Source: a virus. From it: DNA of 33,320 nucleotides. Where the stretch lies: the IMG/VR virus record IMGVR_UViG_3300025889_000499, positions 1-33,320 of that record. One strand, given 5' to 3'. The notes under the pieces are model-generated. The model did not search any database, was not told the origin of the DNA, and saw nothing but the letters and a program-made list of their open reading frames with translations. The translations under genes were made by a program, and so were the position numbers. This document shows positions 7,231 to 14,773 of this stretch, one piece after another (within the stretch, counting starts at the first letter, position 1; every line of letters begins with the position of its first letter).

Positions 7231-7444
7231 AGAAGAACCAACAGCTAGAAGAACAATGTTTGAATTCCAAGAACATCAAATAAATTCTTTAAGAAAACAA
7301 AACAAAAAATTCTATGATTTAATTATAGATTTAAAACAAAACAATAGCGAACTAAAAAAAATAGTTATTGATTTATTAGATAAAAATTGCAAAAAAAGTT
7401 TTAAAGAAGCTGCAAGAAAATTTGTATTAGAAAATGCAGACTAA
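7223..7444 (+). CDS. small coiled-coil protein (73 aa)
   Basis: Lys-rich helical protein with heptad-like spacing (FQEHQINSLRKQNKKFYDLI, then LKKIVIDLLDKN). No catalytic motif. It overlaps the preceding gene by eight bases and the next, also helical, gene by eleven. The pair may act together. Function unknown. Confidence 0.5.
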   Translation: MSREEPTARRTMFEFQEHQINSLRKQNKKFYDLIIDLKQNNSELKKIVIDLLDKNCKKSFKEAARKFVLENAD

Positions 7445-7673
7445 GGAAGAGGTATTACAACAAATATATTTTAACAATTGTTTTGAGCAATTAAGTAAAA
7501 GCATGCAAAGTTTAATAAAAGCAAACCCTAATAACAGAAAGTTAAAGGAACTAGCAAGTAAACTGCGTGAAATGTTTTTTCACTTCAATAATGTGCATTT
7601 AAGCAACAAACTTTTAAAAAGCGAATTAAACAAAGTACAAACAGAATTATTAAATTTAAAAAAACAAACATGA
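7434..7673 (+). CDS. small helical protein (79 aa)
   Basis: Almost entirely predicted helix, Leu/Lys/Asn-rich (LKELASKLREMFFHFNNVHL, then LKSELNKVQTELLNLKKQ). Overlaps the gene before by eleven bases and the recombination gene after by four (ATGA). No domain recognised. Co-translation with the recombination genes suggests a replication-related role, which is inference from position only. Confidence 0.5.
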   Translation: MQTKEEVLQQIYFNNCFEQLSKSMQSLIKANPNNRKLKELASKLREMFFHFNNVHLSNKLLKSELNKVQTELLNLKKQT

Positions 7674-8101
7674 ACAGAGAAACACTAAAAGATTTATATG
7701 TTAAATATGAATTAACAAAAGATGATGTTTACAAGCATCAGCATTATGTTATTATAACCAGGTCAGGTATTGAAAAAATACAAGCCGTAGCTAATATACA
7801 AGTACAATTTGAAGCTAAAGTATTACAAAAAGATTTTGCAGTTATTAAAGCTACTGGTTATGTTGATGCTAAACAAGTTATGGAAACTTACGGTAGTGCC
7901 TTAAAAGGCAATACATTTAAAGATGGCAACACCAATACATGGTATGTAGCTGAAATGGCAGAAAAAAGAGCATTATCAAGAGCAGTTTTAAAAGTTACAG
8001 GCTTTTACCAATTAGGAGTATTTGGTGAAGACGAGTCTGAGGATTTTAAAAAACCAAAATATAATACAAAAGAAAAATTACAAACCTTAACAAATAAATA
8101 A
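7670..8101 (+). CDS. probable recombination / single-strand annealing protein
   Basis: 143 residues. The central part has alternating beta strands (YVIITRSGIEKIQAVANIQV, FAVIKATGYVDA) and then a conserved helix WYVAEMAEKRALSRAVLKVTG, followed by GEDESEDF. The AEMAEKRALSRAVLK helix after a beta sheet resembles phage annealing proteins of the Rad52/Sak-like type, and the next gene encodes SSB, the usual partner. It could instead be an uncharacterised SSB-associated protein. A profile search against Rad52, Erf and RecT families would settle it. Confidence 0.42.
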   Translation: MNRETLKDLYVKYELTKDDVYKHQHYVIITRSGIEKIQAVANIQVQFEAKVLQKDFAVIKATGYVDAKQVMETYGSALKGNTFKDGNTNTWYVAEMAEKRALSRAVLKVTGFYQLGVFGEDESEDFKKPKYNTKEKLQTLTNK

Positions 8102-8102
8102 T

Positions 8103-8429
8103 ATGGCACACTTAATTACAGCAAGAATAAACGTAAAAAAAATACCTTTAGATAAATACGTAAAAGGTGAAAAAGGAACATACGTTGATATTACTATTGG
8201 CATAGCTGATGAACCAAACGAATACAACCAAACAACTAGCGCATGGTTGTCGCAATCGCAAGAAGAAAGACAAGGCAAGCAACAACGTACATACGTTGGT
8301 AACGGTATTGTTTTATACAGTGATGAAAAACCTTTACCGGTTTTTAAAAAACAACAGGAAGACAAACAGGAAGCCCCAAAAGTAGAAGAACCAATTAAAA
8401 CAGATGACGATATAGATTTACCTTTTTAA
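8103..8429 (+). CDS. ssb: single-stranded DNA-binding protein
   Basis: 108 residues. The N-terminal 75 residues look like an OB-fold barrel (LITARINVKKIPLDKY, TYVDITIGIADEPNEYNQ, RTYVGNGIVLYS). A Gln/Lys/Glu-rich linker follows, and the protein ends in TDDDIDLPF, the acidic Phe-terminated tip that bacterial SSBs use to recruit partner proteins. It lies directly between the possible annealing gene and the ATPase gene. It should coat ssDNA during replication and recombination. Confidence 0.8.
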   Translation: MAHLITARINVKKIPLDKYVKGEKGTYVDITIGIADEPNEYNQTTSAWLSQSQEERQGKQQRTYVGNGIVLYSDEKPLPVFKKQQEDKQEAPKVEEPIKTDDDIDLPF

Positions 8430-8432
8430 TAA

Positions 8433-9272
8433 ATGCAAAAACTAACCAAAAAGCAACTAGAAGTAATTGAAAAAAATTGCGTTATAAACACGCAAGAAAA
8501 AATTAAATACCCACCAGTTGCATTATCTATAGGAACTAATAAAATAAAAACCATAAAAGGTGAAATAGAATTACCAATACCTATAGGTACGTATGGAAAT
8601 TTTAGTTTTGTACAAGCCCCACCAAAAACCCACAAGACATACTTTATAAGTTTATTAGCTAGTGTTTATTTAAGTGGAAATAATAAATACGGCTGCAATA
8701 TAAAAGGGCATAGAGATAACCGTTGCCTAATTCACATAGATACTGAACAAGGTAAATACCATGCGCAGCGTGTGTTTAGGCGCGTTATTGATATGAATGA
8801 TGGTAATGATGTTGGTTGTTACCATACCTTTGGTTTGCGTACTATAGGCTATAAAGAGCGTTTACAATTTATAGAATATTACTTACAAAATAAAGTACAA
8901 AAAGGTCAAGTTGGTTTAGTTATTATAGATGGCGTTGCTGATTTATGTGGTGATGTAAATAATATAGAACAAAGCAATGAAGTTGTACAAAAAATTATGG
9001 AATGGTCGCAAGTTTATAACTGCCACATAATAACTGTAATACACACAAACCCTGGCAATGTAGATAAACCTACTGGCCATTTAGGTAGTTTTTTAGAAAA
9101 GAAAACTGAAACGCAAATACAACTTAGTAAAAACAGTTCTAACAAAGGTTGGATATCTGTTGCATGTAAACGCAGTAGAGGGTATGGTTTTCAGCAATTT
9201 AGTTTTAAAATAAACGACTATGGGTTACCCCAAGTTATAGATAATTTATATAACCCTTTAAAACAATTTTAA
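8433..9272 (+). CDS. RecA-type AAA ATPase (RepA/DnaB-like helicase family)
   Basis: 279 residues. The P-loop at about 62-69 reads APPKTHKT, so the glycine before the catalytic Lys is replaced by His and the first glycine by Ala; degenerate loops of this kind occur in Bacteroidota relatives. Walker B is VGLVIIDGVADL at about 160-171. Further RecA-fold elements are RCLIHIDTEQGKYHAQRV and a sensor-like strand HIITVIHTNP. Closest family by pattern is AAA_25/RepA-like ATPases, replicative helicases or helicase loaders. It follows SSB by three bases and its stop overlaps the next start. Confidence 0.7.
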   Translation: MQKLTKKQLEVIEKNCVINTQEKIKYPPVALSIGTNKIKTIKGEIELPIPIGTYGNFSFVQAPPKTHKTYFISLLASVYLSGNNKYGCNIKGHRDNRCLIHIDTEQGKYHAQRVFRRVIDMNDGNDVGCYHTFGLRTIGYKERLQFIEYYLQNKVQKGQVGLVIIDGVADLCGDVNNIEQSNEVVQKIMEWSQVYNCHIITVIHTNPGNVDKPTGHLGSFLEKKTETQIQLSKNSSNKGWISVACKRSRGYGFQQFSFKINDYGLPQVIDNLYNPLKQF

Positions 9273-9841
9273 TGAAGTGGCTTAAACAAGTAGCAAAATA
9301 CCATGATGACTGGGTTTTAATAGCAAAAAAATTTGGTGCTGGTACTTATGCTGAAGACATTGTACAAGAAGCCTACATTAAATTACACAAATACACCAAC
9401 CCTAATAAGTTATTTAAAAACGGTAAACTTAACAAAGGCTATATGTTTTTTGTTTTGCGTAGTATATACCTTGACTATGTAATTAATAAAAATAAAATAC
9501 ATAAAATTAACATTGATGATTTTTACAAAGACGATGGCTTTAAAGAAATTACACAACAAAACTTACACAAGTTTACAGCTAACAATAACTTAGAACAAGA
9601 AATTGCATTTGGCAAACTTATAAATAAAATGGATAAAGAACTTACCAACTGGGATTGGTACAGTAAACGTATATTTGAAATTTACCGCGATACACCTTTA
9701 AGCATTAGGGGAATGGCCAAAGAAACTGGAATAAGTTTTGTAAATATATTTCATACATTAAAAAAAGGTAAGCAATTAATGCGTGATAAATTTACTGAAG
9801 ATTACCAAGATTATAAAAACCAAGATTACAATAAATTATGA
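9272..9841 (+). CDS. sigma-70-like RNA polymerase factor
   Basis: 189 residues. The N-terminal part resembles sigma region 2: GTYAEDIVQEAYIKLHKY at about 24-41, then FVLRSIYLDYVINKNK. The C-terminal part has a region-4-like helix-turn-helix: LSIRGMAKETGISFVNIFHT at about 143-162 followed by LKKGKQLMRDKF. ECF-type sigma factors have this size and two-domain layout. It could direct transcription from phage promoters such as those carrying the paired TGTTAAA motif, or act as a packaging or replication accessory that reuses the fold. Its start overlaps the ATPase stop. Confidence 0.6.
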   Translation: MKWLKQVAKYHDDWVLIAKKFGAGTYAEDIVQEAYIKLHKYTNPNKLFKNGKLNKGYMFFVLRSIYLDYVINKNKIHKINIDDFYKDDGFKEITQQNLHKFTANNNLEQEIAFGKLINKMDKELTNWDWYSKRIFEIYRDTPLSIRGMAKETGISFVNIFHTLKKGKQLMRDKFTEDYQDYKNQDYNKL

Positions 9842-9927
9842 AAAAATATGAAGACAAATTAAAAGCAACAGCCATAAGTTATATAGGCTTAATATTAACA
9901 CTAATAATAATATTTTTAACCAATTAA
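9838..9927 (+). CDS. single-span membrane peptide (29 aa)
   Basis: Starts in an ATGA overlap with the sigma-like gene. The product is MKKYEDKLKATAISYIGL followed by ILTLIIIFLTN, a basic or polar start and one membrane span. Too short to assign. The overlap and complete coding frame support translation. Confidence 0.4.
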   Translation: MKKYEDKLKATAISYIGLILTLIIIFLTN

Positions 9928-9928
9928 A

Positions 9929-10339
9929 ATGAAACCACCAAAAGACAAACGCACAAAAGCATACAAAGATTGGAAACAAAACTTTGATGCACAAAGCCAA
10001 GGTTTAGGAGATACTGTTGAAAAAATAACAAAAGCAACAGGTATAAAAAAACTAGTTAAATGGGTTGCTGGGGAAGATTGCGGTTGTGATGCTAGAAAAC
10101 AAAAACTAAACACTTTATTTAAATACAATAAACCTTTATGCCTTGCAGAACATGAATACTATTATTTAAATACTTTTTTTAATAACCCAAAGGGTGTAAT
10201 TAGTCCGCAAACGCAAGGTGAATTACTAAAAATATATAATAGAATATTTCAAACTAAAAAACAAAAATCATCATGCAGCAGTTGTGTACGTACTATGATA
10301 AGTGAGTTGCAAAAAATATATAACACATATGGAAATTAG
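9929..10339 (+). CDS. conserved phage protein with two cysteine pairs
   Basis: 136 residues, soluble and helical. Residues 27-53 read LGDTVEKITKATGIKKLVKW and VAGEDCGCD, and the C-terminal part has CSSCVRTMISELQKIY at 116-131. The C-x-C (51/53) and C-x-x-C (116/119) pairs could together bind zinc. I recognise the pattern from flavobacterial phage proteins but know no function. It overlaps the phosphoesterase gene. Confidence 0.55.
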   Translation: MKPPKDKRTKAYKDWKQNFDAQSQGLGDTVEKITKATGIKKLVKWVAGEDCGCDARKQKLNTLFKYNKPLCLAEHEYYYLNTFFNNPKGVISPQTQGELLKIYNRIFQTKKQKSSCSSCVRTMISELQKIYNTYGN

Positions 10340-11039
10340 ACCACGTTTAAAAGGCAACAGGCTAAAGGCTTTTAAAAACATTACAAGCAAAGCTAATAGG
10401 GTTTTAGTCATAGGTGATTTGCACGAGCCGTTTTGCCTTGACCAATACCTTGACCACTGTACAGAAACCTATGCTAAATACAATTGCAACAAAGTAGTTT
10501 TTATTGGCGATGTTATAGACAACCACTACAGTAGTTACCATGAAACCGATACTGAAGCACTAGGCGGTGCTGATGAACTTGAACTAGCAATAAAGCGTAT
10601 AAGCCGTTGGTATAAGGCTTTTCCAAAAGCTATAGTTACAATTGGTAACCATGACCGTATAATAATGCGTAAAGCACAAACAAGCCAAGTTCCTAAAAAA
10701 TGGATAAAAGCATACAAAGAAGTATTAGAAGTGCCTGGCTGGAAGTTTGTTGACCGCCATGTAATTGATGGTGTACAATACATACATGGTGAAGCCGGAA
10801 CGGCACGTACTAAATGCAAAGCAGACATGCAAAGTACAGTACAAGGCCATTTACATACACAATGTTACACTGAGTTTTTTGTAGGCCAAAACTTTAAAGT
10901 ATTTGGTATGCAAGTTGGTTGCGGTATTGACTTTGAAAGTTATGCAATGGCTTATGCAAAGCGTGGTAAAAAACCAGCCATAGCATGTGGCGTTGTTATA
11001 GATGGCCGTATTGCTATAAACGAGTTAATGAATTTATAA
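10329..11039 (+). CDS. calcineurin-like metallophosphoesterase
   Basis: 236 residues from the ATG at 10329, chosen over the ATG at 10302 because it gives a shorter overlap and drops nine non-conserved residues. All metallophosphoesterase motifs are visible: GDLH (Asp30, His32), IGDVID (Asp61), GNHD (107-109), the late His153 in YIHGEAG and GHLH (His174, His176). Two metal ions would be held in the active site. In phages such enzymes act as phosphatases or nucleases on nucleic acids or nucleotides; the substrate cannot be read from sequence. Confidence 0.82.
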   Translation: MEIRPRLKGNRLKAFKNITSKANRVLVIGDLHEPFCLDQYLDHCTETYAKYNCNKVVFIGDVIDNHYSSYHETDTEALGGADELELAIKRISRWYKAFPKAIVTIGNHDRIIMRKAQTSQVPKKWIKAYKEVLEVPGWKFVDRHVIDGVQYIHGEAGTARTKCKADMQSTVQGHLHTQCYTEFFVGQNFKVFGMQVGCGIDFESYAMAYAKRGKKPAIACGVVIDGRIAINELMNL

Positions 11040-11040
11040 A

Positions 11041-11072
11041 TGTTAAAACATTGTTAAACATTATTTAATTAA
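11041..11072 (+). promoter_or_regulatory. upstream region with paired TGTTAAA motif
   Basis: TGTTAAA at 11041 and again at 11052, 11 bases apart, followed by TTAATTAA at 11065-11072, all in the 56-base gap before the gene at 11096. It is the second of three such arrangements. No convincing -7 element is visible after it. Confidence 0.4.
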
Positions 11073-11095
11073 CAAAATGTTTATTATATTACAGT

Positions 11096-11251
11096 ATGAA
11101 AAAACCCAAGAAATACACACACCAACAACGCATGGCTAAAATGGAAAAAGTACTTACCAGTTTATATGTAGCTGTAATGTCAATGCGTACACGAATAGAT
11201 AAAATAGAAGACATATTAAACATTAAAAAAGATGAAGAACAAAAAGCATAA
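11096..11251 (+). CDS. small basic helical protein (51 aa)
   Basis: MKKPKKYTHQQRMAKMEKVL followed by TSLYVAVMSMRTRIDKIEDI, a basic start and one long amphipathic helix likely to form a coiled coil. It is the first gene after the 11041 regulatory-like region and overlaps the next gene by 20 bases. No function recognised. Confidence 0.45.
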   Translation: MKKPKKYTHQQRMAKMEKVLTSLYVAVMSMRTRIDKIEDILNIKKDEEQKA

Positions 11252-11483
11252 ATTTACTACTGAATACATACTTTATCAAACTACTTTGTTTATTACAGGT
11301 ACTTATGAAGAGTCTGAGCCTGGCGACCATTTTCACCCAGGTTTTCCAGCGCAATTACATATTGAAAAAATATATTTAAACGACCACCCACAAGCAGAAG
11401 TTAGTAACATAATTAGCGACATAGATTACGAACAAATAGAAGAAGATTTATATGCTGATTTATTAGACGGCACTTTATGTTAG
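11232..11483 (+). CDS. conserved hypothetical protein (83 aa)
   Basis: The first 40 residues form beta-type sequence (EYILYQTTLFITGTYEESEP, GDHFHPGFPAQLHIEKIYL) and the end is an acidic helix (IDYEQIEEDLYADLLDG). The His/Pro turn GDHFHPG might bind metal. Small proteins with ITGTY... and a terminal YEQIEE helix occur in other phages. Overlaps the exonuclease gene by seven bases. Function unknown. Confidence 0.5.
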   Translation: MKNKKHKFTTEYILYQTTLFITGTYEESEPGDHFHPGFPAQLHIEKIYLNDHPQAEVSNIISDIDYEQIEEDLYADLLDGTLC

Positions 11484-12172
11484 TTCTTTTTGATACAGAT
11501 AGTTTATTGTGGGCAAGTTGTATAAACGTAGACGACGACTTAACAGAAGCCAAAGGTAAGTTTGATGAAATGTTTATGTCTATTGTAAACTACATAGAAG
11601 AACAATGGCCAGTTGACCAGGTTATATTGTTTGGTGGTGCAAGGGGTAACTTCCGTAAAAAAATAGATAACACTTATAAATTAAACCGCAAAAAAAGAGA
11701 AATACCAAAACAACTATCAAACCTACAAGAATATTTAAATCAGCAGTGGCAATGTAAAAATGCATGTGGTATGGAAACTGATGACTTAATTAGTATTTAT
11801 TGGCATAAGCTAACAAAACAATATGGGCGTGATAACATTATTATTGTTAGCCTTGATAAAGATTACAAACAACTACCAGCATTAATATACAACTACCATT
11901 ACAAGCATAAAGAAATATACGACATAACACCACAACAAGCCTTAAACAATTTTTATACACAAATGATAGTAGGCGATAGTGCCGACAATGTTAACTTTTG
12001 TAAAGGCTACGGTAAAAAGTATGCACAAAAAATATTTGCAAATTGTACTACTAAATACCAATATATAAAACAAACTTTTATGTTATATAAAAAAATATAT
12101 AAACAAAAAGCGCGTGAAAAATACATACAATGCCATAAACTTTTAAAGCTACTAAACAATGAAACTATTTGA
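11477..12172 (+). CDS. 5'-3' exonuclease / flap endonuclease family
   Basis: 231 residues with the acidic active-site series of the FEN/PIN-like superfamily: Asp6 in LFDTDSLLW, the basic arch GNFRKKIDNTYKLNRKKREI (58-77), METDDLI (Glu100, Asp102, Asp103), SLDKDYKQL (Asp127, Asp129) and VGDSADNV (Asp167, Asp170), followed by a short helix-hairpin-helix-like CKGYGKKYA. Similar to T4 RNase H and T5 exonuclease, though shorter. Expected to remove RNA primers or degrade 5' ends during replication and recombination. Confidence 0.82.
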   Translation: MLVLFDTDSLLWASCINVDDDLTEAKGKFDEMFMSIVNYIEEQWPVDQVILFGGARGNFRKKIDNTYKLNRKKREIPKQLSNLQEYLNQQWQCKNACGMETDDLISIYWHKLTKQYGRDNIIIVSLDKDYKQLPALIYNYHYKHKEIYDITPQQALNNFYTQMIVGDSADNVNFCKGYGKKYAQKIFANCTTKYQYIKQTFMLYKKIYKQKAREKYIQCHKLLKLLNNETI

Positions 12173-12377
12173 AGACAATTGGGGTACTGACAACAGCCCT
12201 ATAGAAGACGTAGAAATAACTACCACACTTTTATATTTTAGCAAACAAGAACTAAAACAATTTAAACATTTATGTAAAATAGGTATGAAAAAAGTTTACG
12301 GTGAAGCTGCGCAAACAAAAGGCAACCTTAGCGATTATTTATTATTAATACTTAAACAAGCAAATGAAAACAATTAA
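12159..12377 (+). CDS. hypothetical protein (72 aa)
   Basis: Acidic N-terminus (FEDNWGTDNSPIEDVEITTT) and helical C-terminal part (FSKQELKQFKHLCKIGMKKV ... LSDYLLLILKQA). It overlaps the exonuclease gene by 14 bases and the dioxygenase gene by 14, bridging the replication operon and the base-modification island. No domain recognised. Confidence 0.5.
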   Translation: MKLFEDNWGTDNSPIEDVEITTTLLYFSKQELKQFKHLCKIGMKKVYGEAAQTKGNLSDYLLLILKQANENN

Positions 12378-13230
12378 ACTAACAAACCATTACAAAGGCA
12401 AACAAGCTGATAAATTTAAAGGCACGTTTTTAACTGACAAACATTATAACACACTTATAACAGAAGATACTGACGGTTACGATTTAAACGGCCAACTACT
12501 ATTTAGATACCGTAAAAATGCAATACCTGACAATATACTAAAGCTAGGTTACAACAGTTTTAAAGACAGCATAGAATACACTGATGGGCGTGGCATAGCT
12601 AGTGGTAGCAGCCACAAACGCATACGTAAAGATGGCAGTGTAAGTAATATTACTGTTGGCAATAAAGTTTATAGCGGTAACGTAGGTTATATGGATAGTA
12701 GTGCAATGGTAAAGTATTGCCGTAAAACTGCATTTGCACGTAAGTATTTTGATAAATTTAAACAGGGTATTCCGTTTGTTGAATACATTGATTACCTATA
12801 TAGTAATTTATGCCCAACACACTACCAAAAACAAAAAGCTATTGCAGACGGAACAAACCGTAATTATGTTATTGGTAATACAAGTTTTACAACTGTAACA
12901 GTAAATAAAAACTTCCGTACAGCTGTACATAAAGATAGCGGTGACTTCCCTGAAGGGTTTGGCAATTTAGTTACTTATCGCCAGGGTTCTTACGATGGCG
13001 GTTACTTTTGTTTGCCTGAATACAAAGTAGCTATAGACATGCAAAACAATGATGTACTATTTGTTGATGTACACAAATGGCATGGCAATACTGAAATTAC
13101 AAACAAAAGCGATGATTGGTTGCGTATAAGTTTTGTTTTATACTACAGGGAATACATGTATAAATGCAACCAGCCAAGCCAAGAGCTACAAAACATAAAA
13201 CAAGATAAAACAGGGTATTTAACATTATGA
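12364..13230 (+). CDS. TET/JBP-family 2-oxoglutarate/Fe(II) DNA base dioxygenase
   Basis: 288 residues. The C-terminal half carries the double-stranded beta-helix of the TET/JBP family: VNKNFRTAVHKDSGDF with the iron ligands His189 and Asp191, GGYFCLPEY (strand and turn), and VDVHKWHGNTEI with the third ligand His240; Arg254 in LRISFVLYY is placed to bind 2-oxoglutarate. The N-terminal half has FRYRKNAIP and DGRGIASG, also typical of phage members. These enzymes hydroxylate the 5-methyl group of thymine or 5-methylcytosine in DNA. No cytosine methyltransferase is in the window and the downstream partners belong to thymine pathways, so 5-hydroxymethyluracil is the likelier product. Confidence 0.85.
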   Translation: MKTIKLTNHYKGKQADKFKGTFLTDKHYNTLITEDTDGYDLNGQLLFRYRKNAIPDNILKLGYNSFKDSIEYTDGRGIASGSSHKRIRKDGSVSNITVGNKVYSGNVGYMDSSAMVKYCRKTAFARKYFDKFKQGIPFVEYIDYLYSNLCPTHYQKQKAIADGTNRNYVIGNTSFTTVTVNKNFRTAVHKDSGDFPEGFGNLVTYRQGSYDGGYFCLPEYKVAIDMQNNDVLFVDVHKWHGNTEITNKSDDWLRISFVLYYREYMYKCNQPSQELQNIKQDKTGYLTL

Positions 13231-13700
13231 TTACAAAACAACAAAAGGGTTTACAATTTGAAACGTATGTTTACGACAACTTAAAAAAATACTGGGGCAT
13301 TACTTTAACGCATTGTAAAACAAAACAAGAACAATACACCATAGGTGAAAACTACGAGGGTTGGGAAATAAAAAACGACCAAACATTTAAAAAAACTGGC
13401 AACCTTTACATTAGTGTTGAACGTCGCTATGAACATGCCACATACCCTAGTGGTATATTTAAAGACCAAAAAGTAAAACAACGCTTTTATGTAATTGGTG
13501 ACCACAACAAATGTTATGTATTTAGCACAAAATTATTACAACAGTATTATTATAAAAACAAACCAAAACTTATACCAGGCTTTACTACTGAAAACAAAGG
13601 AACTGAATACGGTTTTTTATTAAACACAGAACAAGCTGAGCGTTTAACATTAGGTTATTTATGTAACGAAATTAATTTATTTTGCAAACAACAGGATTAG
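13227..13700 (+). CDS. PD-(D/E)XK-like nuclease in modification island
   Basis: 157 residues. An N-terminal helix (GLQFETYVYDNLKKYWG) provides a candidate Glu12. The core reads GENYEGWEIKND, giving Glu44 and the E-x-K motif Glu47-Ile-Lys49, followed by strand LYISVERR and the segment PSGIF. This fits the restriction-endonuclease fold as in phage nucleases and Holliday-junction enzymes. It overlaps the dioxygenase by four bases and the transferase by 19, so it is made with the modification enzymes. It may cut unmodified DNA or serve recombination; neither is proven. Confidence 0.62.
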   Translation: MITKQQKGLQFETYVYDNLKKYWGITLTHCKTKQEQYTIGENYEGWEIKNDQTFKKTGNLYISVERRYEHATYPSGIFKDQKVKQRFYVIGDHNKCYVFSTKLLQQYYYKNKPKLIPGFTTENKGTEYGFLLNTEQAERLTLGYLCNEINLFCKQQD

Positions 13701-14773
13701 TACAAGTTCAACCTATTTACAATTTACAACCAGGTTTAGATTTTAGGCTACCACAATACAGGCGCAAAGTATTTTTGGACTTTTACAAATTCCATACTAA
13801 ATACAGAGGCCATGCCGGTGCGGTGTATTATGCAATACCACATATAATTGATGAACTTAAATTAAATAAAGAACAAGCCTACTGGTTATGTTTTATAAAC
13901 GGTTGCAGCCAAAACATAGTAACTAGTTATATAATATTTAAAAAGTTTAACAATATACACAAACTGAATTTATATAAATTAAAAGAATGGTTTTACCAAA
14001 ACTATAAACTGTTTGGTTGGGATACCGACAGACGTTATTTTAAAAACTCTTTTATACAATGCATAGAAAATTACTTAAACCTTTTAAATGGTAAAACACA
14101 AACAGAGTTCTTTAACAATATATGCAACACAAGCAATGCGCATACAAATTTTAAAAAACTATGGCAAGTAGTTAATAATGACTTTTTATACTTTGGGCGT
14201 TTAAGTGCCTTTAGTTATATTGAATACCTAAACATTATAGGTTTAAACGTAGAATGCAATGAATTATTTTTAGATGATCTAAAAGGTAGTAAAAGCCACC
14301 GTAATGGTTTATGTAAGGTTTTAGGTAGAGATGACTTAGATTGGACTAAAAACAACTCTGTTACTTACACAGATAACATTATTGATGAATTAAAAACGCA
14401 AGGCCAATTACTATTGCAAGAAGCCAAACAATACATTAACATGCCTTTTGTAAATTACTTTACGCTTGAAACCACTTTGTGTTGTTACAAGGGTTGGCAT
14501 AGAGTAAACAGGCGTTACCCTAATGTTTACAACGATATGTTTTACGACCGCATAACACATGCAGAACAAAAATGGCAAACTAAATTTAATATATTTCATG
14601 CAGCACGTAAAAAATATTTACCTGAATACTTGCGTTGCGAACATAATCCTAGTAAATTAAAACTTTGTAAAGAAAAACAAAACCACTACCGTTTAACTGG
14701 CCAAGTAATAATGATGGAACACGAATACCCTTACTATAAAAATAACTTTAGAACAAATACACTATGGCAATAA
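13682..14773 (+). CDS. alpha-glutamyl/putrescinyl thymine pyrophosphorylase-like DNA transferase (aGPT-PPlase, clade 2 type)
   Basis: 363 residues from a TTG start; the frame is closed at 13673 and no useful ATG follows, so TTG inside the nuclease gene is the best choice. Motifs in order: YRGHAGAVYYAIP (41-53), WLCFINGCSQNIVTS (68-82), YFGRLSAFSYIEYL (170-183), GSKSHRNGLCKVLG (202-215) and ETTLCCYKGW (263-272). I recognise these as the family predicted by Iyer, Aravind and colleagues (2013) to place amino acids or polyamines on pyrophosphorylated hydroxymethyl-thymine in phage DNA. Located between the dioxygenase and the kinase, it would perform the last step. The donor amine cannot be predicted. 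Confidence 0.72.
   Translation: MQTTGLVQVQPIYNLQPGLDFRLPQYRRKVFLDFYKFHTKYRGHAGAVYYAIPHIIDELKLNKEQAYWLCFINGCSQNIVTSYIIFKKFNNIHKLNLYKLKEWFYQNYKLFGWDTDRRYFKNSFIQCIENYLNLLNGKTQTEFFNNICNTSNAHTNFKKLWQVVNNDFLYFGRLSAFSYIEYLNIIGLNVECNELFLDDLKGSKSHRNGLCKVLGRDDLDWTKNNSVTYTDNIIDELKTQGQLLLQEAKQYINMPFVNYFTLETTLCCYKGWHRVNRRYPNVYNDMFYDRITHAEQKWQTKFNIFHAARKKYLPEYLRCEHNPSKLKLCKEKQNHYRLTGQVIMMEHEYPYYKNNFRTNTLWQ

Noticed and set aside
11953-11961. Perfect DnaA-box-like TTATACACA
   Set aside because: Single copy inside the exonuclease gene; in such AT-rich DNA this can occur by chance, and no cluster was noticed.
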